Shown here: piece after piece, positions 1 to 5,974 of the stretch
Position numbering within the stretch: position 1 is the first letter of the stretch
Layout: each line of letters begins with the position of its first letter
DNA from: Chlorobiales bacterium
GTDB lineage: Bacteria > Bacteroidota > Chlorobiia > Chlorobiales > Chlorobiaceae
DNA: 13,728 bases
Assembly (NCBI GenBank): GCA_022360415.1
Contig: JAKSDB010000343.1
Coordinates: forward strand, 1-13,728
Direction: 5' to 3'
The notes under the pieces: generated by a model
What the model was told of the DNA's origin: nothing
Seen by the model: only the letters and a program-made list of their open reading frames with translations
Database searches by the model: none
Translations under genes and position numbers: made by a program

Positions 1-438
1 ACCGTGACGGATGATCCTGCCGTACCCTGATGGATTATTGAGGCAGGCTGTCAGTACTGTTGCGGCAGCATTCTCCCTGCGGTGCCGGTCAATGAGGCTT
101 CTGAGCGTTGAGATATTTACAAGGGGAGCGTCTCCCGAGAGGATAAGAATATTTCCCTGAAAGTGGCCAAGATGTCCTTCAGCCTGCATAACGGCATGGC
201 CTGTGCCAAGCTGGGGGTCCTGAACGGCCCACTCGACAGGGTAGTTACTTGTAGCTGCCTTTACCTTTTCGGCCTGGTGGCCTACAATCAAAACAATCTT
301 TTCAGGCTTGAGACGTACTGATTTTTCAAGGACATACTCTATGACCGGCCTGCCGTTTGCCTTGTGCAGGACTTTAGCCAGATCGGACTTCATCCTGGTG
401 CCTTTTCCGGCTGCCATGATAATGATGGCTAATGACAT
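1..438 (-). CDS. glmU: GlmU-type N-acetylglucosamine-1-phosphate uridylyltransferase, N-terminal part (runs off left edge)
   Basis: The 146 visible codons start at an ATG at 438 and stay open to base 1, so the C-terminal part is outside the window. The protein opens with the sugar nucleotidyltransferase signature IIIMAAGKGTRM (residues about 5-16), followed by KVLH and GRPVIEYV. It then shows VQDPQLGTGHAV, ILILSGDAPL (with the metal-binding Asp of the family) and NPSGYGRI. These match the uridylyltransferase domain of GlmU, which makes UDP-GlcNAc from UTP and GlcNAc-1-P in the cytoplasm for peptidoglycan and LPS. Whether the left-handed beta-helix acetyltransferase domain follows cannot be seen; a stand-alone pyrophosphorylase domain is possible. 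The gene begins 9 bases after the panD stop, so the two are probably co-transcribed. No strong Shine-Dalgarno sequence precedes the ATG. Confidence 0.85.
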   Translation of the reverse strand, partial: MSLAIIIMAAGKGTRMKSDLAKVLHKANGRPVIEYVLEKSVRLKPEKIVLIVGHQAEKVKAATSNYPVEWAVQDPQLGTGHAVMQAEGHLGHFQGNILILSGDAPLVNISTLRSLIDRHRRENAAATVLTACLNNPSGYGRIIRHG

Positions 439-447
439 GGCAGGGGA

Positions 448-831
448 CTAGAGGGGTTTGTCTTCTTCGCCGACAAGGTGACGCCGTTTGGGATTGTTAT
501 GCTTGTCGACAATGAGTATCATTGGTTTGAAAGATTTTGCTTCTTCTTCTTCTATTTCAGCAAAGGACATGATTATTATCTCGTCACCCGGCAGCGCGCA
601 CCGTGCCGCAGCACCGTTCAACTGAATTTCCTTTGATCCCGGTTTTCCTTCAATGATATAGGTCTCAAATCGTGCGCCGTTATTATTGTTGACACAGAGA
701 ACTTTCTCATTGGGCAGCATATTCGCGAGCTCAAGCAGCTCGCTGTCTATGGTAATACTTCCTTCGTATTCAAGGTCTCCACTGGTAACAACCGCATTGT
801 GTATTTTTGATTTTAAAAGATGTAATCTCAT
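448..831 (-). CDS. panD: Aspartate 1-decarboxylase precursor (PanD)
   Basis: This 127-residue protein matches the usual PanD length. PanD decarboxylates L-aspartate to beta-alanine for pantothenate and coenzyme A synthesis. The self-processing site is visible as YEGS, with Gly24-Ser25 at the standard position; cleavage turns Ser25 into the catalytic pyruvoyl group. Lys9, Arg54, Thr57 and Tyr58 (RFETY) and Asn72 in NGAAARCALPGD also sit at the expected positions, so the enzyme looks intact. The C-terminus is basic and acidic and poorly conserved, as usual in the family. The gene lies between an lptC-like gene (42 bases upstream) and glmU (9 bases downstream) on the same strand. That suggests transcription with envelope genes rather than with panB or panC, neither of which is in the window. 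Confidence 0.95.
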   Translation of the reverse strand: MRLHLLKSKIHNAVVTSGDLEYEGSITIDSELLELANMLPNEKVLCVNNNNGARFETYIIEGKPGSKEIQLNGAAARCALPGDEIIIMSFAEIEEEEAKSFKPMILIVDKHNNPKRRHLVGEEDKPL

Positions 832-873
832 CGGAAGAAAAATAAGTTATGATTCGGAGCGCGTTTCAATGTG

Positions 874-1479
874 CTACTGCTCTATGTCGGTTTCACCGCT
901 TGCTTTGAAAATCGTATAGTTTTTCAGGGATTCATCGCTTTCAAAACCATATCCCCTGACCGTTTCGTTCGGCTTTTTGATGACAACATACTTGTCGGAC
1001 CAGAGCTTTTTTTTGTCTGCAAATCGTTTGATATAGTCGGTTGTAAGCGTTGCATCTCCGGAAACTATGACGACGTTGTCAAAGGCTTCAACATCATTGT
1101 TGTCGTGTACGGTGCCTTTATCGGCAGTGAGGGTGGATGATACAGTACCGATGCTGTCGAAAAAAGCAACTGTCACTCCTTTCTCGAGGTGACGGGTGAT
1201 TATATCGTTTTTTTTATACTCTGCAAAATATCCGGCGGTTACGACAGCATGTACTTTGTCTTTCCTGAAAATCTTCATGTTGATGTCCCAGCTTTCCTGT
1301 ACCGGTTGCTCTTCACCAAGAAACCTTGTATCAGCTGTGCGGTTGCCATTTTGCGAAACGGTACAGCCGATACAGCATAGGAAAAGGCTAAATCCAAGAA
1401 TCCTCAGGACATGGCGTAAAAGAAGGAGTTCTTCGGGTATCCTGATTTGAGCGAATGTCAATGTGCCTAAATAATTCAT
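874..1479 (-). CDS. lptC: LptC-like LPS-export lipoprotein
   Basis: The likely product is a 201-residue LptC/YrbK-family protein, the membrane-anchored periplasmic part of the Lpt bridge that moves lipopolysaccharide to the outer membrane. The N-terminus has a hydrophobic stretch ending in CCIGC (Cys39). This resembles a lipoprotein signal, but the residue at -3 is Cys instead of Leu, so a plain membrane anchor is also possible. The rest shows beta-strand-rich LptC features: repeated VHAVVTAGYF, VTVAFFDSIGTVSSTLTADKG, VEAFDNVVI, LWSDKYVVIKKP and GYGFESDESLKNYTI. The ORF is open back to 1557, but those 26 extra codons run into a 7-base tandem repeat tract and look non-coding, so I chose the internal ATG at 1479; a later non-ATG start cannot be excluded. 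It lies downstream of ompH, which fits an envelope-assembly cluster. Confidence 0.75.
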   Translation of the reverse strand: MNYLGTLTFAQIRIPEELLLLRHVLRILGFSLFLCCIGCTVSQNGNRTADTRFLGEEQPVQESWDINMKIFRKDKVHAVVTAGYFAEYKKNDIITRHLEKGVTVAFFDSIGTVSSTLTADKGTVHDNNDVEAFDNVVIVSGDATLTTDYIKRFADKKKLWSDKYVVIKKPNETVRGYGFESDESLKNYTIFKASGETDIEQ

Positions 1480-1531
1480 GAGAATCCGAAAACCAGGATT
1501 GTAGCTTTCACAGGAGAGTCGGCATCCATGC

Positions 1532-1621
1532 CAAAAAAGGCAAAAGTAAAGGGTCAAAAGGCAAAAGATGGATCTCGAAACCCGATCCCCGATTTAACGC
1601 CTAACACCTAACACGTAGCAC
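1532..1621. repeat. Two tracts of degenerate 7-base tandem repeats
   Basis: Between lptC and ompH the plus strand shows two adjacent tracts with a 7-base period. The first, 1532-1566, reads CAAAAAA, GGCAAAA, GTAAAGG, GTCAAAA, GGCAAAA. The second, 1594-1621, reads TTAACGC, CTAACAC, CTAACAC, GTAGCAC. Between them is a short imperfect inverted repeat, GGATC (1570-1574) against GATCC (1584-1588). The pattern recalls the short tandemly repeated heptanucleotides known from cyanobacterial intergenic DNA, but this is a resemblance only. No function is evident. Confidence 0.65.
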
Positions 1622-1672
1622 CTTCCTCCTCCCTTGGTGAATTGTTCTAGGTGTAATGCGCTCAGTTTTGGA

Positions 1673-2224
1673 TCATTTAAGCTTGCTGATAACCTTGAAT
1701 GTGATATCGTTGGATTTATCCCCGTAAACCATTGCCTGTTTGTCGAAAATAACCGAAAAACCCTCCTTTTGGGCGATGGCCTGTACGGTATTGAGAATTT
1801 TCTGACGTATGGGTGCGAAAAGCTCAGCCTTTTTTTTGTCGAGAGCCCCGCCCGGCCCGAATTTTTCCATCTGGTACTTCTGTATGCTTTGCAACTTCAG
1901 ATTAAGTTCTTTTTCCTTTTGTTTTTGTGCTGCTTTCGAGAGAGTTTTTTTCTGCTTTTCATAACTTGCCGCTGCTGTCTGAAAATCTTTTTTCATTGTA
2001 TCAAGACTTTTTTCCCATTGGGTGCCAGTTGACTTGAGTATGTTTTCGGCTTTCTTCTTTTCAGGCATCTGATCGAGTACCTTTCCAACATCGACAACAC
2101 CTGTTTTCTGGTTGCCGGTGGCCGCTTTCGCTGATGGTGCAAAAGCAAGCAGGCTCAGAACAAGTGTGATGATAAAAGCTCTGGAGAGTGATGTAGACGC
2201 TAAATTTCCGGACATCGTTTTCAT
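1673..2224 (-). CDS. skp: OmpH/Skp-family periplasmic chaperone
   Basis: This 183-residue protein begins with a signal peptide: a short basic N-terminus, a hydrophobic core IITLVLSLLAFAP and a probable cleavage site after AKA (about residue 34). The mature part is highly charged and helical, rich in Lys, Glu and Gln at about residues 50-120 (KKKAENILKS, YEKQKKTLSKAAQKQKEKELNLK). This is the coiled-coil tentacle expected of Skp. It then ends in the family's typical FAPIRQKILNTVQAIAQKEGFSVIFDKQAMVYGDKSNDIT. Skp holds unfolded outer-membrane proteins in the periplasm. The start at 2224 has an AGAG-like Shine-Dalgarno sequence about 10 bases upstream; Met4 is an alternative. It is the first gene of its transcription unit, which is preceded by two terminators; lptC follows about 190 bases downstream. 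Confidence 0.9.
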   Translation of the reverse strand: MKTMSGNLASTSLSRAFIITLVLSLLAFAPSAKAATGNQKTGVVDVGKVLDQMPEKKKAENILKSTGTQWEKSLDTMKKDFQTAAASYEKQKKTLSKAAQKQKEKELNLKLQSIQKYQMEKFGPGGALDKKKAELFAPIRQKILNTVQAIAQKEGFSVIFDKQAMVYGDKSNDITFKVISKLK

Positions 2225-2304
2225 GGTTAAATCTCTTGTTTTGGTTGAATAGTACAGTGCTTTACCTTCGTATCACGATTCTCAAAAGGTAATAATTCCC
2301 CTGT

Positions 2305-2335
2305 AAAAAACTATGCCCGCATTTGAGATGCGGCA
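2305..2335 (-). terminator. Intrinsic terminator, second of a tandem pair
   Basis: On the minus strand TGCCGCAT (2335-2328) pairs with ATGCGGGCA (2322-2314) around a 5-base loop, with one bulged base. Three bases later comes a run of six T (2310-2305). This is a standard Rho-independent terminator layout and would stop transcription coming from dprA. Confidence 0.7.
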
Positions 2336-2341
2336 GGCTGT

Positions 2342-2380
2342 AAAAAAACGGTTGAGCAGCAGGTTCTCACTGCTGCACAA
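2342..2380 (-). terminator. Intrinsic terminator, first of a tandem pair
   Basis: On the minus strand GCAGCAG (2376-2370) pairs with CTGCTGC (2362-2356) around a 7-base loop. The stem continues past one T-T mismatch with three more pairs (2380-2378 with 2354-2352). Three bases later there is a run of seven T (2348-2342). It lies just upstream, in the minus direction, of the second terminator. Confidence 0.75.
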
Positions 2381-2432
2381 AGATAAGACGTCAAATGATA
2401 CAGGAACATGTGCCAGCACCGCAAACAAATAA

Positions 2433-2576
2433 AGAGCACCTTTATAAATCTGTTATGCGACCTGATTACTTCGTTATGCGGTGCTCGGAATCCTCATGTA
2501 CTCTCTTGTACACTCCGGTTTCTGGCTCCGTCCGCCTCGTACTCAGACCGCTCACGACAATGTATAGAGGTGCCCT
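2433..2576. repeat. Dispersed palindromic intergenic repeat, copy A
   Basis: The core 2463-2561 aligns with 10654-10755, with about 85% identity and three gapped positions by hand count. Shared blocks include GCGGTGCTCG, AATCCTCATGTACT, GTACACTCCGGTTTCT, GGCTCCGT and CGCTCACGACAAT. The core contains a GTAC/GTAC inverted repeat at its centre. It is flanked by imperfect 14-base inverted repeats: AGAGCACCTTTATA (2433-2446) against TATAGAGGTGCCCT (2563-2576), 12 of 14 pairing. The whole unit can therefore fold on itself. It lies between the dprA stop and the terminator pair. It contains no transposase and no conserved reading frame, so a MITE-like or REP-like element is the best description. Confidence 0.85.
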
Positions 2577-2595
2577 AAATAGAGTGACTACGGTT

Positions 2596-3744
2596 TCAGG
2601 ATTTCTTTCTGAACATCTGACCGGGCTGTTGTTCTATAAGGTTTTTCAATTCAAGCTCAAACAGGTGTACAAGAAGATCAGAGGGATCCATCGCTGTTTT
2701 TTCTGCGAGTGAGTCGATATGCACCGGTTCCTCATCAAGATGACCAAGGACGTTTTTTTCTTTCGTCGTTACCGCAGGGTTCTTTTTTTCAACAGTTTCC
2801 TTTACAAGCCGGCCGGGAGGGAGTGTGCTGAATTCGGCAATGATATCGTCAGCACCGGCGACGGGCTTTGCATGGCCTTTTTCTATCAGGGCGTTTGTTC
2901 CCGCAGATGTTTGTGAGAAAATACTTCCCGGAACGGCAAAAACTTCCCGGTTCTGGTCTAGAGCGTAAGACGCTGTAATCAGAGAGCCTCCTTGTTTATC
3001 CGATTCTACTATTACCGTTCCCATTGAAATCCCCGCTATAAGACGGTTTCTTTTGGGGAATTTCGAGGGAGTGATGGAGCTACCGATCCATTCTTCGGAT
3101 ATCAGCGCGCCCTGCTCGATAATCTGCGGCCAGAGTTTGCCCGCAGGGTCTGTATGTGGATTGTCGACACCCCCAGCCAGAAAAGCAATGGTTTTACCGT
3201 TATGTTCAAGCGCAGTTTTGTGGGCGGCCATATCAATCCCGTAAGCAAGCCCACTGACAATGGTGAACCCTTCGGTTACGAGCTTCCCGCAGATATGCTC
3301 AACGGCTTTTCTGCCATACTGGCTTGCCTTTCTTGTTCCTACAACCGCAAGACAGGGATTTTGCGCTACTTCTATAGTGCCACGGACAAAAAGATAGGGC
3401 GGTGGATCATAAATTTCTTTCAGAAGAGGGGGATAAAGAGGGTCATCGGTAGTAATGAGAGCGGCATCATAGCGTTCGAGCAGGGAAAGCTGCCGATCGG
3501 CAGCTTTTTTTGCTTCTTCAAGGTCACGGGAACCGTGAAAAAACCTCGCAATGGATTCAGCCAGCTTTGCCCCGATACCCGGCACTTGGGCCAAGTCATC
3601 GGCCCGGGCGTTGAAAAGAGAAGAGGAACAGCCGATATGTCTTATGATCGCGTTTATTCTTGCGGGGCCTAGCCCGGGAACCCGGGACAGGACAAGAAGA
3701 GCGATTTTTCGTGAATAGCTGTCCGGTGAGACGTTAGAAGTCAC
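2596..3744 (-). CDS. dprA: DNA processing protein DprA (Smf)
   Basis: The 382-residue protein is a full-length DprA, which binds single-stranded DNA in the cytoplasm and loads RecA, notably during natural transformation. Helix-hairpin-helix motifs occur at about residues 22-37 (VPGLGPARINAIIRHI) and 54-68 (VPGIGAKLAESIARF). The Rossmann-fold core follows, with AVVGTRKASQYG (133-144), SGLAYGIDMAAHKTAL (164-179), FPKRNRLIAGIS (229-240) and GSLITASYALDQNREVFAVPGS (253-274). A C-terminal winged-helix-like domain covers about 327-382. The start is a GTG at 3744, inside the last codons of the upstream prenyl synthase gene (11-base overlap), which suggests translational coupling. It is the last gene of the fni-prenyl synthase-dprA unit and is followed by repeat A and two terminators. 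Whether the organism is naturally transformable cannot be judged from here. Confidence 0.95.
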   Translation of the reverse strand: MTSNVSPDSYSRKIALLVLSRVPGLGPARINAIIRHIGCSSSLFNARADDLAQVPGIGAKLAESIARFFHGSRDLEEAKKAADRQLSLLERYDAALITTDDPLYPPLLKEIYDPPPYLFVRGTIEVAQNPCLAVVGTRKASQYGRKAVEHICGKLVTEGFTIVSGLAYGIDMAAHKTALEHNGKTIAFLAGGVDNPHTDPAGKLWPQIIEQGALISEEWIGSSITPSKFPKRNRLIAGISMGTVIVESDKQGGSLITASYALDQNREVFAVPGSIFSQTSAGTNALIEKGHAKPVAGADDIIAEFSTLPPGRLVKETVEKKNPAVTTKEKNVLGHLDEEPVHIDSLAEKTAMDPSDLLVHLFELELKNLIEQQPGQMFRKKS

Positions 3745-4732
3745 GCTTCATGAGTTTGAGGGCGAAGCCCTTGAGATATTCCCTGCCTTCCTCAAAAGGT
3801 AAGTTGTCGATCGCGGTCAGCGCTTTTTCTGTGTCTGAATTGATGAACTGTCTTGCCTCTTCAAGCACCCCGCATCGTTCATAGATTTCCCTGATGTCAG
3901 CTACCCGGTCAGGTGAAATGCCGTTGTTGTCTATCACTGACTGCAACATCTCTTTTTCTTTTCCGGTCGTCAGCTCGAGGGAGCGGAGGAGGAGGTAGGT
4001 TTTCTTGCCGTTAATCACATCTCCTCCCGTTACTTTGCCGGATTTGCCATCTTCAGCCATGATATCGAGGTAGTCATCCTGGACCTGGAATGCCTGTCCG
4101 ATTTTGTTCCCGAAAATAATCAGCTTGTCAAATTGGTCGGTAGATGCACCGCCGACGATTCCACCGGCTTCGAGAGACGCGGCGATAAGGCGCCCGGTTT
4201 TTTTTGAAACCATATCAAGGTAATCTGCGATAGTGGCATTTTGACGCTGTTCAAGCTCCATGTCAATCGCCTGTCCTTCGCATATGGTGATGTTTGCATC
4301 GTTGAGAATATGAACAAGTTCGTCATGCCTGGAAGTTTTTGTCTGGAGCGCGCATTCATATGCGAAAGCGATCATCATGTCACCCGATAAAATAGCGGCG
4401 GTGGTATCCCATTTCCTGTGAATTGTAGGCCTGCCGTGACGAAGTTCGGCCTGGTCCATGATATCGTCATGAACCAGAGTGAAATTGTGAAGGATCTCGA
4501 TTGCGAGAGCTGTGTTCATGGCGTTGTCACAGGAGCCTGACACGGCTTCGCAGGCAAGAAGAGTAAAAAAAGGGCGTATTCTTTTTCCTTTGCCGGCCAG
4601 AATGTAACGGGCAGGCTCATACAGACTTTCAGGAGAGTTTTTAGTGAAACAGTTTTCTAACGCATCGTTTATGCGTTTGTAATAATGACGGTATTTTTGC
4701 TCCACCTGTTCAATGGTTACACTGATATTCAT
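3734..4732 (-). CDS. Geranylgeranyl/farnesyl-type polyprenyl diphosphate synthase
   Basis: The 332-residue protein is a trans-prenyltransferase that condenses isopentenyl diphosphate units onto an allylic diphosphate. The first aspartate-rich motif is DDIMD at residues 89-93, within LVHDDIMDQAELRHGRPTIH. The second is DDYLD at 219-223, within QVQDDYLDIMAEDGKSGK. GKGKRIRP (47-54) supplies diphosphate-binding residues. The first motif has no two-residue insertion, and Phe84 sits five residues before it. That arrangement is known from type I GGPP synthases and points to a C15-C20 product rather than a long quinone side chain. In a phototroph such GGPP would feed carotenoids and chlorophyll tails (inference). 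The gene starts 7 bases after the fni stop and overlaps dprA at its end. Names such as crtE or ispA would fit, but the product length is not proven. Confidence 0.88.
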   Translation of the reverse strand: MNISVTIEQVEQKYRHYYKRINDALENCFTKNSPESLYEPARYILAGKGKRIRPFFTLLACEAVSGSCDNAMNTALAIEILHNFTLVHDDIMDQAELRHGRPTIHRKWDTTAAILSGDMMIAFAYECALQTKTSRHDELVHILNDANITICEGQAIDMELEQRQNATIADYLDMVSKKTGRLIAASLEAGGIVGGASTDQFDKLIIFGNKIGQAFQVQDDYLDIMAEDGKSGKVTGGDVINGKKTYLLLRSLELTTGKEKEMLQSVIDNNGISPDRVADIREIYERCGVLEEARQFINSDTEKALTAIDNLPFEEGREYLKGFALKLMKRDF

Positions 4733-4739
4733 TTCGGTA

Positions 4740-5813
4740 CTATTCTTTTACTGGTGATATGCGGATTTGCTGCAGTTGCTGTATATCTTTGGCGCCGGTA
4801 AGAAACATGACTGCCCTGAGATCGTTCATCCAGGTCAGGATGGTTTCTTCAAGCCGGGAATCATGCAGCGCTTTAAGCATCATGCCGGCAGACGCACAGA
4901 TTTCAGCACCAAGGGCTATCGCTTTTGCAATATCGACGCCGTTTGAAATACCGCCCGAAGCAATAACTCCTATATGCTGGTATTGTTGTTTCTCCTTTTT
5001 GAGCGCGGCTATGCCCGTAAGGCATCGGGCAGTCGGTATGCCCCAGTTGAGCAGTTCAGGGAGCGCGGAAGGACTGAACCTGTTTTCATGTTGAAATTGA
5101 TGCAGATAACGTTCTTCTTCGACCTTCTGCCAGCTGATTCCTCCCGCTCCGGCCACGTCGATTATTTGAACTCCCGCATCGGCAAGCGCAGACGTCGTCG
5201 ATGGTGAAATACCGCAGCCTACCTCTTTTGCTATCACCGGTACTTTTAGGGTGTGTGCCAGTTTTTTTAGTTCCCTGAGAAAGTTTTTGAAACAGGTGTT
5301 TCCCTCGGGCTGGAAAAGCTCCTGTGCAGGATTGAGGTGGACAATCAGACCGTCCGCACGAACAATGTCGATGAGGAGTCTGATTTCCTGGTCTGTAAGA
5401 CCTTTTGCCACCTCGGGAGCGCCGATGTTTGCCAGTATGGGAACTGAAGGGGCTGCTTGACGGACAACGCTGAAACTGTCCCGGTGCGACGTGTTCTCAA
5501 GTGCCTGGCGCATGCTTCCTACCCCGAGGGGGATATTCAGTTTTTCAGCAGTTTGGGCAAATGAACGGTTAAGATGTTCGGCCTTTCCATAGCCACCGGT
5601 CATGGACGATATCATGAAAGGGTATGCTATCCGACGGCCAAGGAAACCGGTGGAAAGATCTATCTCGTCATGATTGATTTCCGGTGCGGCATTGTGCGTA
5701 AATTCATACTGCTCGAAACCGGTCGTTTTCGTGTCAAAACCTACAGCACTGTTCAGGCAGGTTTCAACATGGCTCTCCTTGCGGTCTACCGTTATGGTTC
5801 TGGAATCGTTCAT
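4740..5813 (-). CDS. fni: Type 2 isopentenyl-diphosphate delta-isomerase (FMN-dependent)
   Basis: The 357-residue protein interconverts isopentenyl and dimethylallyl diphosphate in the cytoplasm. Family motifs appear in order: RKESHVETCL (11-20), FMISSMTGGYGKA (66-78), LGVGSMRQALE (96-106), ANIGAPE (128-134), VHLNPAQELFQPEGN (158-172), VIAKEVGCGIS (193-203), IIDVAGAGGISW (217-228) and IASGGISNGVDIAKAIALGA (284-303). Together these build the FMN-binding TIM barrel. Gln164 and Glu165 are the conserved catalytic and Mg-binding pair. It is the first gene of a three-gene unit with the prenyl synthase, which uses its products directly. The ATG at 5813 lacks a clear Shine-Dalgarno sequence, but the N-terminus aligns well with the family. 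Confidence 0.95.
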   Translation of the reverse strand: MNDSRTITVDRKESHVETCLNSAVGFDTKTTGFEQYEFTHNAAPEINHDEIDLSTGFLGRRIAYPFMISSMTGGYGKAEHLNRSFAQTAEKLNIPLGVGSMRQALENTSHRDSFSVVRQAAPSVPILANIGAPEVAKGLTDQEIRLLIDIVRADGLIVHLNPAQELFQPEGNTCFKNFLRELKKLAHTLKVPVIAKEVGCGISPSTTSALADAGVQIIDVAGAGGISWQKVEEERYLHQFQHENRFSPSALPELLNWGIPTARCLTGIAALKKEKQQYQHIGVIASGGISNGVDIAKAIALGAEICASAGMMLKALHDSRLEETILTWMNDLRAVMFLTGAKDIQQLQQIRISPVKE

Positions 5814-5852
5814 CTGTGTTCTGCTGATAAAGACGGTTTGTTTTATCGTGCC

Positions 5853-5874
5853 TTGTAAAATCTATAACTTACAA
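5853..5874. promoter_or_regulatory. Inverted repeat in the fni/permease divergent promoter region
   Basis: TTGTAA (5853-5858) and TTACAA (5869-5874) form a 6-base inverted repeat around a 10-base AT-rich centre. It lies about 40 bases upstream of fni and 100 bases upstream of the plus-strand permease. Either a dimeric regulator site or overlapping promoter elements would fit. On the plus strand TTGTAA is followed 18 bases later by TAATAA (5877-5882), a weak promoter-like pair. Confidence 0.3.
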
Positions 5875-5919
5875 TGTAATAATCTATCGCAACAAACGTT
5901 TTCCTGTATTGAAGGAATA

Positions 5920-5939
5920 TTCCCGGTTTTCCCCGGGAA
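5920..5939 (+). promoter_or_regulatory. Short GC-rich hairpin in the permease leader
   Basis: TTCCCGG (5920-5926) pairs perfectly with CCGGGAA (5933-5939) around a 6-base loop, ending 35 bases before the permease ATG. No T-run follows, so it is not an intrinsic terminator. It could protect the 5' end of the mRNA or affect translation; this is inference from position only. Confidence 0.35.
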
Positions 5940-5974
5940 CAGCTCCAGGCAGGCAAGCGCGGTGAGTTGAGTCC

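Larger units (their letters stand above)
2225..2595. other. 371-base intergenic region between ompH and dprA
   Basis: No credible gene is present. From right to left in the minus (transcribed) direction it holds dispersed repeat copy A (about 2433-2576), then two intrinsic-terminator-like hairpins (2342-2380 and 2305-2335), then about 80 bases of leader before ompH. A -10-like TACTAT on the minus strand (2254 to 2249) could belong to the ompH promoter, but no convincing -35 box accompanies it. Confidence 0.6.

Noticed and set aside
2475..2554. Short minus-strand frame through repeat A that could encode a small peptide
   Set aside because: The equivalent frame in copy B carries an in-frame TGA, so the repeat is not conserved as coding sequence.
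3154..3672. 172-codon plus-strand open frame
   Set aside because: It lies antisense inside dprA, with no recognisable motif or ribosome binding site.
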